From: Methanococcoides methylutens
GTDB lineage: Archaea; Halobacteriota; Methanosarcinia; Methanosarcinales; Methanosarcinaceae
Assembly (NCBI RefSeq): GCF_000765475.1
Contig: NZ_JRHO01000014.1
Coordinates: forward strand, 155,574 to 219,573
Length of the DNA: 64,000 bases
Direction of reading: 5' to 3'
Under the pieces are notes generated by a model, which made no database searches, was not told where the DNA came from, and was given only the letters and a program-made list of their open reading frames with translations. Below are positions 37,204 to 47,783 of the stretch, piece after piece. Position numbers and translations under genes: made by a program. Position 1 is the stretch's first letter, and every line of letters starts with the position of its first letter.

Positions 37204-38142
37204 ATGAACAGAAATATCAAACTCATATTAGGCATCTTCACTTTATTGGTAGCCATATCCACATCAGGTTGCATCGACCAGACAGAAGAGAACTCCAGCC
37301 AGGACGATGCTATCGTTGTTGCAGTAAGCATACTGCCGCAGCAGGAATTTGTAGATAAAATCGCAGGAGACAGGGTAAATGTCGTTGTCCTGATACCCCC
37401 GGGAGCAAGTCCTGCCACCCACGAACCAACCGCCGGCCAACTGAGGGATGTAGCAGATGCAAGGGCATATTTTACAGTGGGATCAGGATTGCCTTTTGAG
37501 AACGTCTGGCTTGAGAAGATAGAAACGGTAAATGAGGACATGCTGATAGTGGATTGCTCAGAAGGGATTCAGATCATTGAAATGCATGAAGAAGAGCATG
37601 AAGAAGAACAAAATGCTGAGGAAGGCGAAGCAGAAGCCGGCCACGACCATGGAGGAGTTGACCCTCACGTATGGACATCTCCGATGAATGCTAAAATAAT
37701 GGTGGAGAACACATACCTTGGCCTTATCGAGATAGATCCTGATAACAGCGAATTCTACTTGCAGAACAAAAAGGCTTACCTGAAAGAGCTGGACGAAGCT
37801 GATGCCAGAATAAGGGACACCCTTGGCGAAGAAGGCGGCAGTTTCATGACATACCACCCTTCCTGGAACTATTTTGCAACTGAATATGGACTCGACATGA
37901 TAACTATCGAGGAAGAAGGAAAGGAGCCAAGCCCACGGGATATGCAAAGGCTTATTGATGAAGCCGAAGAGAAAAATATCAAAGTAATATTTGTGCAGGC
38001 ACAGTTCAGCACACAGAGCGCTGAGGCAATCGCATCTGAAATTGGTGGCGAAGTTGTAACTGTGGATCCGCTAGCAAAAGATTACATAGATAATCTTGAC
38101 ATTATCACCGAAGCATTTTCGCATGGCATTACAAAGGAATGA
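37204..38142 (+). CDS. znuA: Zinc/manganese ABC importer, substrate-binding lipoprotein
   Basis: 312 residues with a lipobox STSGC near residue 22. It belongs to the cluster 9 solute-binding family: GASPATHEPTAGQ has the first ligand His, VDPHVWTSPMNA the second, and TYHPSWNYFATEYGL the third, with a late VQAQFSTQSAE acidic region. A His/Glu-rich loop (HEEEHEEEQ ... AGHDHGG, about 122-150) before the second ligand is typical of zinc rather than manganese importers. First gene of a three-gene operon with overlapping or abutting starts. Confidence 0.92.
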   Translation: MNRNIKLILGIFTLLVAISTSGCIDQTEENSSQDDAIVVAVSILPQQEFVDKIAGDRVNVVVLIPPGASPATHEPTAGQLRDVADARAYFTVGSGLPFENVWLEKIETVNEDMLIVDCSEGIQIIEMHEEEHEEEQNAEEGEAEAGHDHGGVDPHVWTSPMNAKIMVENTYLGLIEIDPDNSEFYLQNKKAYLKELDEADARIRDTLGEEGGSFMTYHPSWNYFATEYGLDMITIEEEGKEPSPRDMQRLIDEAEEKNIKVIFVQAQFSTQSAEAIASEIGGEVVTVDPLAKDYIDNLDIITEAFSHGITKE

Positions 38143-38150
38143 GGGATCAA

Positions 38151-38900
38151 ATGGCAGAAGTGATCAGTCTTAAGAATGTATGGGTAAAATATGACAAGCT
38201 CACCGTACTGGAAGATGTGAACCTGACCGTTGAAGAAGGGGACTTCCTTGGAATTATAGGACCTAACGGCGGTGGGAAAAGTACCTTGTTAAAGGTCATC
38301 CTGGGATTGATAAAGCCACAAAAAGGAGAAGTGAAAGTTCTCGGAAAAAATCCGAAGAAGGCACATCAGTTGATAGGATATGTGCCACAGTATGGGCCCT
38401 CTAACATTGATTTCCCCATAAGTGTATGGGAAGTAGTACTTATGGGACGCATGGGAACAAAAAGATTGTTCCAGCATTACAATGACGAGGACCTCAAGGC
38501 AACACAGAAAGCACTCGAAATTGTTGACATGCTGGAGTTTCGCGACAGACAGATAGGAGAGCTTTCAGGTGGTCAGCGCCAGAGAGTATTCATCGCACGT
38601 TCTCTTGTAAGCGACCCAAAGGTCCTTCTTTTGGATGAGCCGGCAACAGGCATCGATACCCGCATGCAGAAAGAGTTCTACGAACTACTGGAGAAGCTTA
38701 AGTCAGAAGTGACCATTATCATGGTATCCCACGACCTGAGCGCAGTGTCGGTACTTGTTGATAAGATTGCCTGCCTTAACGGGAAACTACACTACCACGG
38801 CTCAAAAGAGCTGATCCCTGACGATATTGAACAATCATATGGATGTCCGGTGGAACTTATCGCACACGGAGTACCGCACAGGGTATTACATAAACATTGA
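38151..38900 (+). CDS. znuC: Zinc/manganese ABC importer, ATPase
   Basis: About 249-residue ABC ATPase with [12 protein letters not shown] (Walker A), [15 protein letters not shown] (signature), [12 protein letters not shown] (Walker B) and VSHDLSAV (switch His). I choose the ATG at 38151, eight bases after the znuA stop with GAGGGA upstream, over an overlapping ATG at 38139. Cotranscribed with znuA and znuB. Confidence 0.93.
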   Translation: MAEVISLKNVWVKYDKLTVLEDVNLTVEEGDFLGIIGPNGGGKSTLLKVILGLIKPQKGEVKVLGKNPKKAHQLIGYVPQYGPSNIDFPISVWEVVLMGRMGTKRLFQHYNDEDLKATQKALEIVDMLEFRDRQIGELSGGQRQRVFIARSLVSDPKVLLLDEPATGIDTRMQKEFYELLEKLKSEVTIIMVSHDLSAVSVLVDKIACLNGKLHYHGSKELIPDDIEQSYGCPVELIAHGVPHRVLHKH

Positions 38901-38911
38901 GAGGAACTTCA

Positions 38912-39739
38912 ATGATAGAGCTTTTACAATACGAGTTCATGACAAATGCCATCTTTGCAGGATTGCTGGCAAGTATCGCATGTGGCATAATCGGTGTTTA
39001 TGTTGTGGTAAAGAAGATCGTATTCATCAGTGGCGGTATCGCACACGCTTCCTTTGGAGGTATTGGTATCAGCTACTTCCTCGGGATCAATCCAATATTC
39101 GGTGTTCTCCCCTTCAGCCTTTTCTCAGCCCTGACAATGGGAACCATCAGTAAAAGATCGGATGTTCCTGAAGACACTATCATTGGAATTCTCTGGTCTC
39201 TTGGAATGGCGATAGGGATCATATTCATCGGATGGACACCCGGCTATGCACCTGACCTTATGACATACCTGTTCGGAAATATATTGACCGTGCCAGGTTC
39301 GGATATCTACCTGATGCTGGCACTCGATGCAGTGATCATAGGTACTGTATATGTACTTTATAAAGAGTTCATGGCATTGTGCTATGATGAGGAGTTCTCC
39401 AAAGTATCAGGAGTTCCTACGGAAAAATTATACCTTTTGCTACTATGTCTTATTGCACTGACAGTCGTAGTGATGATACGCGTGGTCGGACTTATACTTG
39501 TGATAGCCCTTCTTACGATCCCTGCAGCATTGAGTCGCCAGTATACCAGCAACATGAAGACCATGATGTACCTCTCAATACTGTTCGGTGCTACATTTAC
39601 CATAACCGGATTATTATTATCATACTATTTTGATATAGCATCAGGAGCTACAATAATCATTGTAATGGCTACTGCATACCTTTTGAACATAGTATTGCAA
39701 AAATGGAAACGCATTTCAGGAAATCGGTTTGATAGCTGA
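38912..39739 (+). CDS. znuB: Zinc/manganese ABC importer, permease
   Basis: 275-residue membrane subunit with about eight helices. The N-terminal [20 protein letters not shown] and the [20 protein letters not shown] motif are characteristic of the ABC-3 permease family. The ATG at 38912 lies 12 nt after the znuC stop with GAGAGGA upstream. Last gene of the importer operon. Confidence 0.93.
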   Translation: MIELLQYEFMTNAIFAGLLASIACGIIGVYVVVKKIVFISGGIAHASFGGIGISYFLGINPIFGVLPFSLFSALTMGTISKRSDVPEDTIIGILWSLGMAIGIIFIGWTPGYAPDLMTYLFGNILTVPGSDIYLMLALDAVIIGTVYVLYKEFMALCYDEEFSKVSGVPTEKLYLLLLCLIALTVVVMIRVVGLILVIALLTIPAALSRQYTSNMKTMMYLSILFGATFTITGLLLSYYFDIASGATIIIVMATAYLLNIVLQKWKRISGNRFDS

Positions 39740-40075
39740 TATAAAATGATTACGAGAATATCGAATACAGAAAGATGAAGTTGTGAATACTGTAGATACA
39801 TTGCAACAGATGTATTCAAACATTGTACAAACGAGATAGAAAAACTTGAAAAACGTCATTTACACTACCACTTTGCAAGTTACGTAAATTTTATTGCGAT
39901 CCATCTAATTTTTAATTCTCCAGCATTTTTGCTTAATGATATACATATCAAGAGAGGTAATATATATTAGTTAAAATTGAAATATCTATGGCAATATGTA
40001 ACTGAATAATACGAAAGTGAATATACAGTTTAGAAACGTTAATATTGCATTATCCGCTTTTAAGAATGGAGTCAC
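39740..40075. other. Non-coding spacer before histidine kinase 1
   Basis: AT-rich with no open frame of note. A TATA-like AATATATATTAG (about 39959-39970) would give histidine kinase 1 a leader of roughly 85 nt; GGAG lies 3-6 bases before the ATG. Confidence 0.4.
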
Positions 40076-42274
40076 ATGAATTGGATGCAGATCCCGTTAA
40101 GATCTAAACTTGTTCTTGCTGCTGTTGCAGGAGTTCTTCTTGTAATGGTACTGGCAACTTCTATCACGATCACAACTCAGATCTTAGTACAGGAAGAGCT
40201 TACACACAAACAAGCTACTGAGATCACAAAGAGCTACGCGAACAAATTCGATGGGGATATGCGGTCCGATCTTGCAATTGCTCGTTCTATCAGTCTTACA
40301 TTGGGTGAATATAATTCATCTGACCGGGATGAGATCAACAGGATTTTACATTCGATCCTGGAAAACAATCCACACCTTTTGGGAACTTATGTATGCTATG
40401 AACCAAATGCATTTGATGGCAAGGATAATGAATTTACTAACATTGAAGGTTACGATAGTGAAGGCAGGTTCGCAACATACTGGAATAAGATCAACGGAAA
40501 TATTGAAAAGGACTACTTGATAGATTGCGAAAGTTATGATTACTACATTTATCCAAAGGTCTTCAAAGATGACATTATCAGTGACCCATACTACTACGAT
40601 GGCGTATTCATTATCAGCTATAGTTCACCCATAATAAAAGATGGAGAATTCATAGGGATAGCCGGAGTTGATGTCTCATTGGACTATATGGATGAGATTG
40701 TAAGCCAGGTCACAGCATTCGATACAGGATATGCCATCATGACCGGCAGTTCAGGACTTATACTCTCCCAGCCTTATAACAAGGACTGGATAGGAAATAA
40801 GACGATCTATGATTATGAGAACGAGGGCTTCTCTAAAGCAGCAGACGATATAAAGTATAAGAAAAGTGGTTATGTTGATACGATCGACCCGGTCACAGGG
40901 AAAGAGGTCATCGTATTCTACGAACCTATCGAATCAAAGAACTACGGATTCTTCCTCATAATTCCAAAAGAGGAAATGCTTGAAGGCACTTTTGCATTAA
41001 GAGATAAACTGATCGCGATCGGCATCCTTTCAATTTTCTTTACAAGTATTGCAGCATACCTTACTTCACGAACTGTAACCGGATCTATAGACGATATTGT
41101 AAACGATTTCAAGGAAATGGCTGACTCTATCGCTGATGGAGAATTGAACATCAGGGCCAATACAGATATTGACGAGGATTTCAAGAAGATACCTGACGGT
41201 CTCAACAACATCCTCGACGGAGTTGTGGTGCCCATACATGAAACTACGAGGGTTGCAGTCGAACTATCAAAAGGTCATTTGGATGCCCGTTTCGAAGGTG
41301 ATACCGAAGGAGAATTCAAGCAACTTGCGCAATCGATCAATTATTTTGCCAAACTGTTGGATGTTATCATAACCGAATCCAATGAAGTCCTTGTAGCGAT
41401 GGAAAAAGAAGACTTTTCACGAAGAGTACATTTCCATGGACATGGTGACCTGAAAGTACTTACAGAAGGTATTGACCAAACACGCCTGGCACTACAGCAG
41501 GCAAGCATCGATCGCCAGATAGCTGAACAGGAACTTAAGGAGTATGCACGGAAACTGGAACAGTCCAATGAGCTTAAAGACATGTTCACCGACATTATGC
41601 GCCACGATCTGTTAAACCCTGCAAGTGTCATAAAAGGATTCAGTGAGCTTCTTCTTATGACCGAGGAGGACGATCAGACAAAACGATTGCTTGGGAGAAT
41701 TTTGGATAGCAATAATAATCTCATTGAAATGATACAATCTGCAGCAGAGTTTGCCAAGGTGGAAAGCTCCGATGAGCTTGAACTCAAGGTACAGGATATT
41801 ACCAGCATCATCGAGCATTCAATTGACATACTGACAACACAGGCCGGCAACAAGGAAATAGTTATCAAGTTCAATGAAAAGGAACCACATCATGTACTGG
41901 CCAACCCAATTATTGAAACTGTGTTCACCAACCTGATCTCAAATGCGATCAAGTACAGTCCTGAGAAAACCGAAGTTATCGTAGAGATCAAAGAAAGCGA
42001 TGATCTCACAGAAGTTACGATCACTGATTTTGGCGAGGGAATTAAGGATGAGCATAAAACAACTGTCTTTGATCGCTTTAAGAGAGTGAATAAAACAGGA
42101 GTAAGGGGATCAGGACTTGGGCTTGCCATCGTCAAAAGGACCATTGAACTTCATGAAGGAGATGTTGGTGTGAGAGATAACCCTTCAGGAAAAGGTTCCG
42201 TATTCTTTGTGAAGTTAAATCGATACGACGATGAGCACGAAGAATATGGAAATAAAACTGCCAAAACTTATTAA
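40076..42274 (+). CDS. Membrane sensor histidine kinase with Cache and HAMP domains
   Basis: 732 residues. A first membrane helix (about 12-34) is followed by an extracellular double-Cache sensor (about 40-300, with VCYEPNAFDGKDNEF and IAGVDVSLDYMDEIV), a second helix (about 310-335) and one or two HAMP-like linkers (335-450). The HisKA phosphoacceptor is His510 in DIMRHDLLNPASVIKG. The catalytic ATPase has NLISNAIKYSPEKT, DFGEGI and GSGLGLAIVKRTIE. No response regulator lies nearby. The ligand is unknown. Confidence 0.9.
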   Translation: MNWMQIPLRSKLVLAAVAGVLLVMVLATSITITTQILVQEELTHKQATEITKSYANKFDGDMRSDLAIARSISLTLGEYNSSDRDEINRILHSILENNPHLLGTYVCYEPNAFDGKDNEFTNIEGYDSEGRFATYWNKINGNIEKDYLIDCESYDYYIYPKVFKDDIISDPYYYDGVFIISYSSPIIKDGEFIGIAGVDVSLDYMDEIVSQVTAFDTGYAIMTGSSGLILSQPYNKDWIGNKTIYDYENEGFSKAADDIKYKKSGYVDTIDPVTGKEVIVFYEPIESKNYGFFLIIPKEEMLEGTFALRDKLIAIGILSIFFTSIAAYLTSRTVTGSIDDIVNDFKEMADSIADGELNIRANTDIDEDFKKIPDGLNNILDGVVVPIHETTRVAVELSKGHLDARFEGDTEGEFKQLAQSINYFAKLLDVIITESNEVLVAMEKEDFSRRVHFHGHGDLKVLTEGIDQTRLALQQASIDRQIAEQELKEYARKLEQSNELKDMFTDIMRHDLLNPASVIKGFSELLLMTEEDDQTKRLLGRILDSNNNLIEMIQSAAEFAKVESSDELELKVQDITSIIEHSIDILTTQAGNKEIVIKFNEKEPHHVLANPIIETVFTNLISNAIKYSPEKTEVIVEIKESDDLTEVTITDFGEGIKDEHKTTVFDRFKRVNKTGVRGSGLGLAIVKRTIELHEGDVGVRDNPSGKGSVFFVKLNRYDDEHEEYGNKTAKTY

Positions 42275-42422
42275 TTCGAGCAAGATCAACTTAATTATGG
42301 GATAAGTTGTAGCTATTCAAGCGGATCTCCACATAATTTGATCATTCTTTCTACGAAGATCGATGTCCTGTACCCACTAGCATTAGCTTCAACAGATAAT
42401 TGACAATATGCGGGGAGATGTT

Positions 42423-44339
42423 ATGAAAGGTTTGCCAGACAAACTGCTCAACAACATGTATAAGGGAATATGGGCTGTTGACATCAACAACAAATTCATC
42501 TATTTCAATGAAGGAATGGAAGAAATAACCGGCCTTCCACGCGATAAGATCATTGGAGCAGATCTAAACTACTTCATGGAACTGGCACACCTCAGTGTAG
42601 GAGATGAAGGACACTTCAGGGAATTGGCGCTTCGTGTAAAAGATACGCTGAAACCTTCACGCTATCACTCATTACAATTTCTGACACCTGAAGGGAAGCT
42701 TAGTATCCAGAGCGGGCACATTTTTCCAATGGTAAACGGAGAGGGGAAGTATTCCGGAATAATATGTACTGTAGAAAGCTTTTCAGAGCAAAAGATCCGC
42801 GAAAAGACCTTCAAGGATATGCTAAGCTCAAAAAAGAAACTTGAAGATATTTATAAGAACAGTCCGGTAGTTGCCTTCCTCTGGACAGCAGAAAAGGACT
42901 GGCCGGTCGAATTCGTTTCAGACAACATATCCCAATTTGGATACAGCCCCGAGGACTTTACATCCGGCAAGCTGATATACGGAGACATAATACATCCAGA
43001 TGATCTTGATTTTGTACGTAATAACGTAACACAGCTTGAAATTGAAGGAAAGCAGTTCTTTTCAAAGGAATACAGAATACTAACCAAATCCGGCGAAGTA
43101 AGATGGGTAGCTGAAAGGTCACTGCTTGTGTTTGATGAGGAAAATAAGCCATCCTATTATCAGGGCATCATGATCGACATCACCGAGCGTAAGCTCGCCG
43201 AGGAAGCTCTTCTTAAAAGTGAGAAAAAGTACAGGTTCATTTTCGAGAACTCACCGCTTGGAATATTTAATTTCGATGAAGATGCGAACATAACCCATTG
43301 TAATGACAATATTGCAAAGATCATGGGTGTGCCAAAAGACAAGATCATTGGCATGAACATGATAAGTGATATCGATGACGAGGAGATGAAAGAAGCTGTC
43401 AAGTCGATCTTCTCTAGAAGCTCCGGGCATTATGAGGGAAAGTACAGGAACCCGTTAAGCGGAAAGACCACACCAATAAAAGCAGATTATAGCCCGAACA
43501 TCTCAGATGATGGAAAACTGCTTGGTGGCGTCGGTATCGTCGAAGATATCACTGCCCGTGTAGAAGCAGAAGAAGCAATGATAAAATATGCAGAAGACCT
43601 TGCAGCTGCCAATGAGGAACTCAAATCCCTGGACAAAATGAAGGATGAGTTCCTGTCCAACGTAAGTCATGAGCTTAAGACACCCCTTACTTCGATCAAA
43701 GGTTACACCGAACTTATCTCCGAGGAATCTCTGGGACCATTGACAGATAAGCAGAAAGAAGTGGAGACCACCGTACTTCGAAATGCTGAAAGACTGAAGA
43801 GACTGGTAGATTCACTACTGTACATAAGCAGAGTACACTCAGGTACCGTGAAGTACATTTTCGAACCGACGTCGATTGCCGAAATCATTGAAATGACACT
43901 TCAGGATCTAAAAATACAGATCGAGCAAAAAGGACTAAAAGTGGAGAGAAATATCCCGGACAAACTACCCCTGATAAATGGAGATAAGGACAAGCTCACA
44001 GATACATTCACCAATATCGTTGACAATGCCATCAAGTTCACACCTGAAGGAGGAACACTTACCTTTACTGTAGAAGAGGAAGAGGAATACCTGCACATCG
44101 TCCTGAAGGACACAGGCATAGGCATCCCACCAGACCTTATCCCAATGCTCTTCAGGCGTTTCTACCAGATCGATGCTACAAGGAAACGCAAATACGGAGG
44201 TACCGGTCTGGGACTGTACATCTGCAAAGAGATCGTAACAGCTCACGATGGTAAGATCTGGGCAGAGAGCGAAGGGGAGAACAAGGGAACGGAGATACAT
44301 ATCCAACTGCCTAATAAAGCAGAACCACCAAACCCCTAA
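42423..44339 (+). CDS. Soluble PAS-domain sensor histidine kinase
   Basis: 638 residues with no membrane helix. Three PAS/PAC units run from about 5 to 385 (for example GIWAVDINNKFIYFNEGMEE, and PVVAFLWTAEKDWPVEFVSD with a PAC ending YYQGIMIDITERK). A short coiled linker leads to HisKA with His416 in SNVSHELKTPLTSIKGY, then the ATPase N box IVDNAIKFTPEGG and GGTGLGLYICKEIV. I choose the ATG at 42423, preceded by GGGGAG. It follows kinase 1 in the same direction 150 nt later, again with no response regulator. Confidence 0.9.
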   Translation: MKGLPDKLLNNMYKGIWAVDINNKFIYFNEGMEEITGLPRDKIIGADLNYFMELAHLSVGDEGHFRELALRVKDTLKPSRYHSLQFLTPEGKLSIQSGHIFPMVNGEGKYSGIICTVESFSEQKIREKTFKDMLSSKKKLEDIYKNSPVVAFLWTAEKDWPVEFVSDNISQFGYSPEDFTSGKLIYGDIIHPDDLDFVRNNVTQLEIEGKQFFSKEYRILTKSGEVRWVAERSLLVFDEENKPSYYQGIMIDITERKLAEEALLKSEKKYRFIFENSPLGIFNFDEDANITHCNDNIAKIMGVPKDKIIGMNMISDIDDEEMKEAVKSIFSRSSGHYEGKYRNPLSGKTTPIKADYSPNISDDGKLLGGVGIVEDITARVEAEEAMIKYAEDLAAANEELKSLDKMKDEFLSNVSHELKTPLTSIKGYTELISEESLGPLTDKQKEVETTVLRNAERLKRLVDSLLYISRVHSGTVKYIFEPTSIAEIIEMTLQDLKIQIEQKGLKVERNIPDKLPLINGDKDKLTDTFTNIVDNAIKFTPEGGTLTFTVEEEEEYLHIVLKDTGIGIPPDLIPMLFRRFYQIDATRKRKYGGTGLGLYICKEIVTAHDGKIWAESEGENKGTEIHIQLPNKAEPPNP

Positions 44340-44521
44340 TTTTCCAGATCAGAAGTCGTCTTTTCAATTATATTTCCTCAAGATTTGGCATCATTTGAGC
44401 CGCACCCTCATAAATAATGTCAGAATCTACAAGGGAAACCGATTCGTTTTTAAGTCTTTGTGGCATACCACGCTACATAACCTGACAAATATATAGATAA
44501 TAGATCATCCCGAGGTATTTA

Positions 44522-45997
44522 ATGAGCGATATTTTAAGAAGAGGACGACTGGCGTCCGTCCCTGATGAAGAGATCATAGAGTACACCTCATCAATGAGCG
44601 CTGACAAATGGATATTTAATTCTGATGTCCTTGTAGACCTTGCACACACGGTCATGCTCAAAGAGAGAAATGTGATAAAAGCAGAGGACTGCCAGAAGAT
44701 ACTGGAAGGACTCCTGAAAATAAGAGAGGAAGGCATCGAGAAGCTCGACCATACTTATGAGGATATTCACATCTCGCTTGAATCAAGGCTTATTGACATG
44801 GCAGGAGAAGATGTCGGCGGACGTATGCACTCAGGAAGGTCACGTAACGACGAGGTAGCTACCTGCATCAGGCTCACACTCAGGGATGAAATGCTGTTGA
44901 TCATGGAAGATCTGATCAACCTTCGCAACACGCTAATAGATGTAGCTTCAGAAAATGTTGATACCCTTATGCCGGGTTTCACCCACCTGCAGCACGCACA
45001 GCCAACCACCCTGGCACACCACCTGACAGCGCATGCAAATGCTGTAGGTCGTGATTTCGAGCGTACAAGGGACTGCTACTCACGTGTGAACATGAGCCCG
45101 CTTGGTGCTGCAGCTTTTGCATCCACAGGCTTTGATCTGGACAGGGAAAGGACAAGAACACTCCTCGGTTTTGACGGAATTGTTGAGAACTCCATGGATG
45201 CTGTCAGCTCACGCGATTTCCTGATAGAGACAGCAGCAGTTTTTGCAAATCTCATGATTAACCTGAGCAAAATAGCCGAGGAACTTGTGATCTGGTCTAC
45301 ATCCGAATTTTCATTCATTGAACTGGATGACAGGTATGCATCCACTTCATCCATCATGCCGCAGAAAAAGAACCCAGACACTGCCGAACTGCTGAGAGGA
45401 AAGAGCGGTGTTGCCATCGGTTCACTCATGTCATTGATATCAATCTGCAAAGCATTGCCGTTAAGCTATAACCGCGACCTGCAGGAAGCAACACCGAACA
45501 TCTGGCGCTCCCTGAAGACAACAAAAACATCCGTCAGGGTCATGGCCGGAATGATAGCAACCATGAAGATCAACAAGGAGAACATGGCAGGCCTGGCAAC
45601 AGCAGGTTTTACAACTGCAACCGAGCTTGCAGATACCATGGTGCGTATCTGTGACATACCGTTCAGGACCGCACATCAGATCGTTGGAGTGCTTGCACGC
45701 GGAAATGGTGAACCGACACTCGGCGAGATCGATGCGGTTGCCCACAATGTCATTGGAGAAAGCTTAAGCGGAAGAGGACTTACCGAGCAGATGGTGAACG
45801 AAGCACTCGACCCGACAATGAACGTAAGGAAGCGAACTGTGACCGGTGGACCATCACCGGCCGCCATGCAGCAGTTGATCAGTAATTGCAGGACAAGATC
45901 AACAGAGGATGAGAACAGACTCAACAAACTGAAAGCTAATGTTGACAGCGCTATGGAAGCACTTTTCAGCGTCGTAGATGACTGTATGAGTGACTGA
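44522..45997 (+). CDS. argH: Argininosuccinate lyase
   Basis: Final step of arginine synthesis. The 491-residue fumarase-superfamily protein has the signature SSIMPQKKNPDTAEL with its catalytic serine loop, plus HSGRSRNDEVAT and the TLMPGFTHLQHAQPTTLAHH block. The sequence is complete with no missing motif. gatD starts 56 nt downstream. Confidence 0.96.
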   Translation: MSDILRRGRLASVPDEEIIEYTSSMSADKWIFNSDVLVDLAHTVMLKERNVIKAEDCQKILEGLLKIREEGIEKLDHTYEDIHISLESRLIDMAGEDVGGRMHSGRSRNDEVATCIRLTLRDEMLLIMEDLINLRNTLIDVASENVDTLMPGFTHLQHAQPTTLAHHLTAHANAVGRDFERTRDCYSRVNMSPLGAAAFASTGFDLDRERTRTLLGFDGIVENSMDAVSSRDFLIETAAVFANLMINLSKIAEELVIWSTSEFSFIELDDRYASTSSIMPQKKNPDTAELLRGKSGVAIGSLMSLISICKALPLSYNRDLQEATPNIWRSLKTTKTSVRVMAGMIATMKINKENMAGLATAGFTTATELADTMVRICDIPFRTAHQIVGVLARGNGEPTLGEIDAVAHNVIGESLSGRGLTEQMVNEALDPTMNVRKRTVTGGPSPAAMQQLISNCRTRSTEDENRLNKLKANVDSAMEALFSVVDDCMSD

Positions 45998-46053
45998 GGA
46001 ATTAGCTGAAAATTACGAACGATCATATTGATGACGGATTATGAGGGATGATG

Positions 46054-47304
46054 ATGGATTTTGAACTTGGCGACAGGATAAGGATAGAGAAGGACGGAAA
46101 TGTTTACGAGGGTATCGTTATGCCAACCACTACAGACCATGTTGTGATCAAGATGGTCAGTGGCTACAATGCAGGCATTGACCCTGAAGGCGCAACGATA
46201 ACGCTGCTTGAGAAAGCTGACCCGAATAAAGCAGTGAAGAAAGAGAAAGCTGCAAAAGCAAAGCCATCAAAGAAGCTCCCAAAGGTCACCATCCTCTCCA
46301 CCGGCGGAACGATCGCCAGTAAAGTGGACTACCGCACAGGCGCTGTCACCGCACAGTTCTCTGCTGACGATATCGTGGATGCCATCCCGGAGATCACAGA
46401 GATCGCAAACATCAGCGGAAGGGTTGTCTACAACATCCTGTCCGAGAACATGAAGACCGAATACTGGACCGAACTCGCCCAGGCTGTCGCCGAAGAGATC
46501 GAGAACGGCGCTGACGGTATCATCGTTGCCCACGGAACAGACACCATGATGTACTCCGCAGCAGCCCTGTCATTCATGCTCAAGACCCCGGTACCAATAG
46601 TATTTGTGGGCTCCCAGCGCAGTGCTGACAGACCCAGCAGTGATAATGCAATGAATGCCATCTGTGCCACAAAGGTCGCAGTCAGTGACATTGCCGAAGT
46701 ATGCGTGGTCATGCACGACACTGCCTGCGATGAACACTGTGCCATCCACTACGGCACAAAGGTCAGGAAGATGCACACATCCAGAAGGGATGCATTCCAG
46801 TCCATAAACTCCGACCCTATCGGCTACGTGGATTACTCCACAAAAAGAATCGAGACTATCCTGCCATACACCAAGCGCGGCACCCATGAGCTGGAAGTTA
46901 AAGCCACCCTTGAACCAAAATGCGCCCTGGTGAAGTTCGTACCCGGTGCCGACTCAGACATTCTCTCATACTACATTAACTCCGGCTACAAAGGTCTCGT
47001 CATAGAAGGAACCGGGCTGGGACATGTTTCCACCGACTGGATCCCGAACATCAGACGCGCCACAGAAGCAGGCATTCCAGTAGTCATGACATCACAGTGC
47101 CTCAACGGACGTGTCTGTGACCGCGTCTACGATACCGGCAGGGATATCCTGAAAGCCGGTGCAATCGAAGGCGAAGATATGCTACCAGAGGTCGCTCTGG
47201 TGAAGCTTATGTGGGCACTTGGACAGGGCGGAGATCTGAAAGAGATCGATTCTGTTATGGCCACGAGTGTTGAGAACGAGATTACGGAGTGCACGTTGAA
47301 GTGA
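46054..47304 (+). CDS. gatD: Glutamyl-tRNA(Gln) amidotransferase subunit D
   Basis: Archaeal glutaminase subunit that releases ammonia for GatE, which amidates Glu-tRNA(Gln). About 416 residues: a small N-terminal beta domain ([19 protein letters not shown]), a Lys/Ala-rich linker, then an L-asparaginase-like domain with [22 protein letters not shown] and [16 protein letters not shown]. Three consecutive ATGs begin at 46048; the third (46054) has the best distance from GAGGG. No gatE adjoins it. Confidence 0.95.
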   Translation: MDFELGDRIRIEKDGNVYEGIVMPTTTDHVVIKMVSGYNAGIDPEGATITLLEKADPNKAVKKEKAAKAKPSKKLPKVTILSTGGTIASKVDYRTGAVTAQFSADDIVDAIPEITEIANISGRVVYNILSENMKTEYWTELAQAVAEEIENGADGIIVAHGTDTMMYSAAALSFMLKTPVPIVFVGSQRSADRPSSDNAMNAICATKVAVSDIAEVCVVMHDTACDEHCAIHYGTKVRKMHTSRRDAFQSINSDPIGYVDYSTKRIETILPYTKRGTHELEVKATLEPKCALVKFVPGADSDILSYYINSGYKGLVIEGTGLGHVSTDWIPNIRRATEAGIPVVMTSQCLNGRVCDRVYDTGRDILKAGAIEGEDMLPEVALVKLMWALGQGGDLKEIDSVMATSVENEITECTLK

Positions 47305-47354
47305 GGGAATTATTTCAACTGCTTTTTAAACGTAATTATTTAAAATAGTATATT

Positions 47355-47385
47355 TGGTGCAGTAATGCACCATCCTTTTCTTAAT
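47355..47385 (+). terminator. Hairpin terminator after gatD
   Basis: TGGTGCA and TGCACCA pair perfectly around GTAA, followed by TCCTTTTCTTAATTTT. It lies about 50 nt after the gatD stop. Its 3' half (GCACCATCCTTTT) recurs in the terminator of the pilin gene. Confidence 0.7.
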
Positions 47386-47420
47386 TTTAGGATACGCAAC
47401 TGTAGTGCTGTATAGAACGC

Positions 47421-47537
47421 TCACATACCAAGCGCATATGCTGCAAGAACACCAGCAATAATTATACCAAGCGCAAGCATCGTAATTTCAGCGATGGGGA
47501 AAGATGCTGCATTTTCGTTATTAATTATCTTAAACAT
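47421..47537 (-). CDS. 38-residue pilin-like membrane micropeptide
   Basis: Open frame beginning MFKIINNENAASFP and continuing as one hydrophobic helix (ITMLALGIIIAGVLAAYALG) to the stop. It mirrors the N-terminus of the archaeal pilin 285 nt upstream on the same strand (MFKMNRNEDAVSPVIG, then a helix) but has no head domain. Expression signals are good: GAGG eight bases before the ATG, and a minus-strand TATA-like ATATTTAAATG about 45 nt upstream. It may be a stand-alone membrane peptide, a minor pilin core or a relic. Too short for usual gene calling. Confidence 0.6.
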   Translation of the reverse strand: MFKIINNENAASFPIAEITMLALGIIIAGVLAAYALGM

Positions 47538-47783
47538 TTTTGATTCCTCAATATGTGTACATGTGTAATTTCATTTAAATATTGGCATTCATTCAGAACT
47601 TAATAATTCATTTCTAATTGCCATTAGATGTGATATAAGAACAAATCATGTAAATCATAAATGCAGACATATGATTGGGGAAAAGTCTATCATTCAAACA
47701 GAACACAGCAGAATAGTTTAATCGATAAAAGCATGTTGTTGCGATAATCAAAAGCAATACTTGGACTGTTGCTGCAATTAAAG

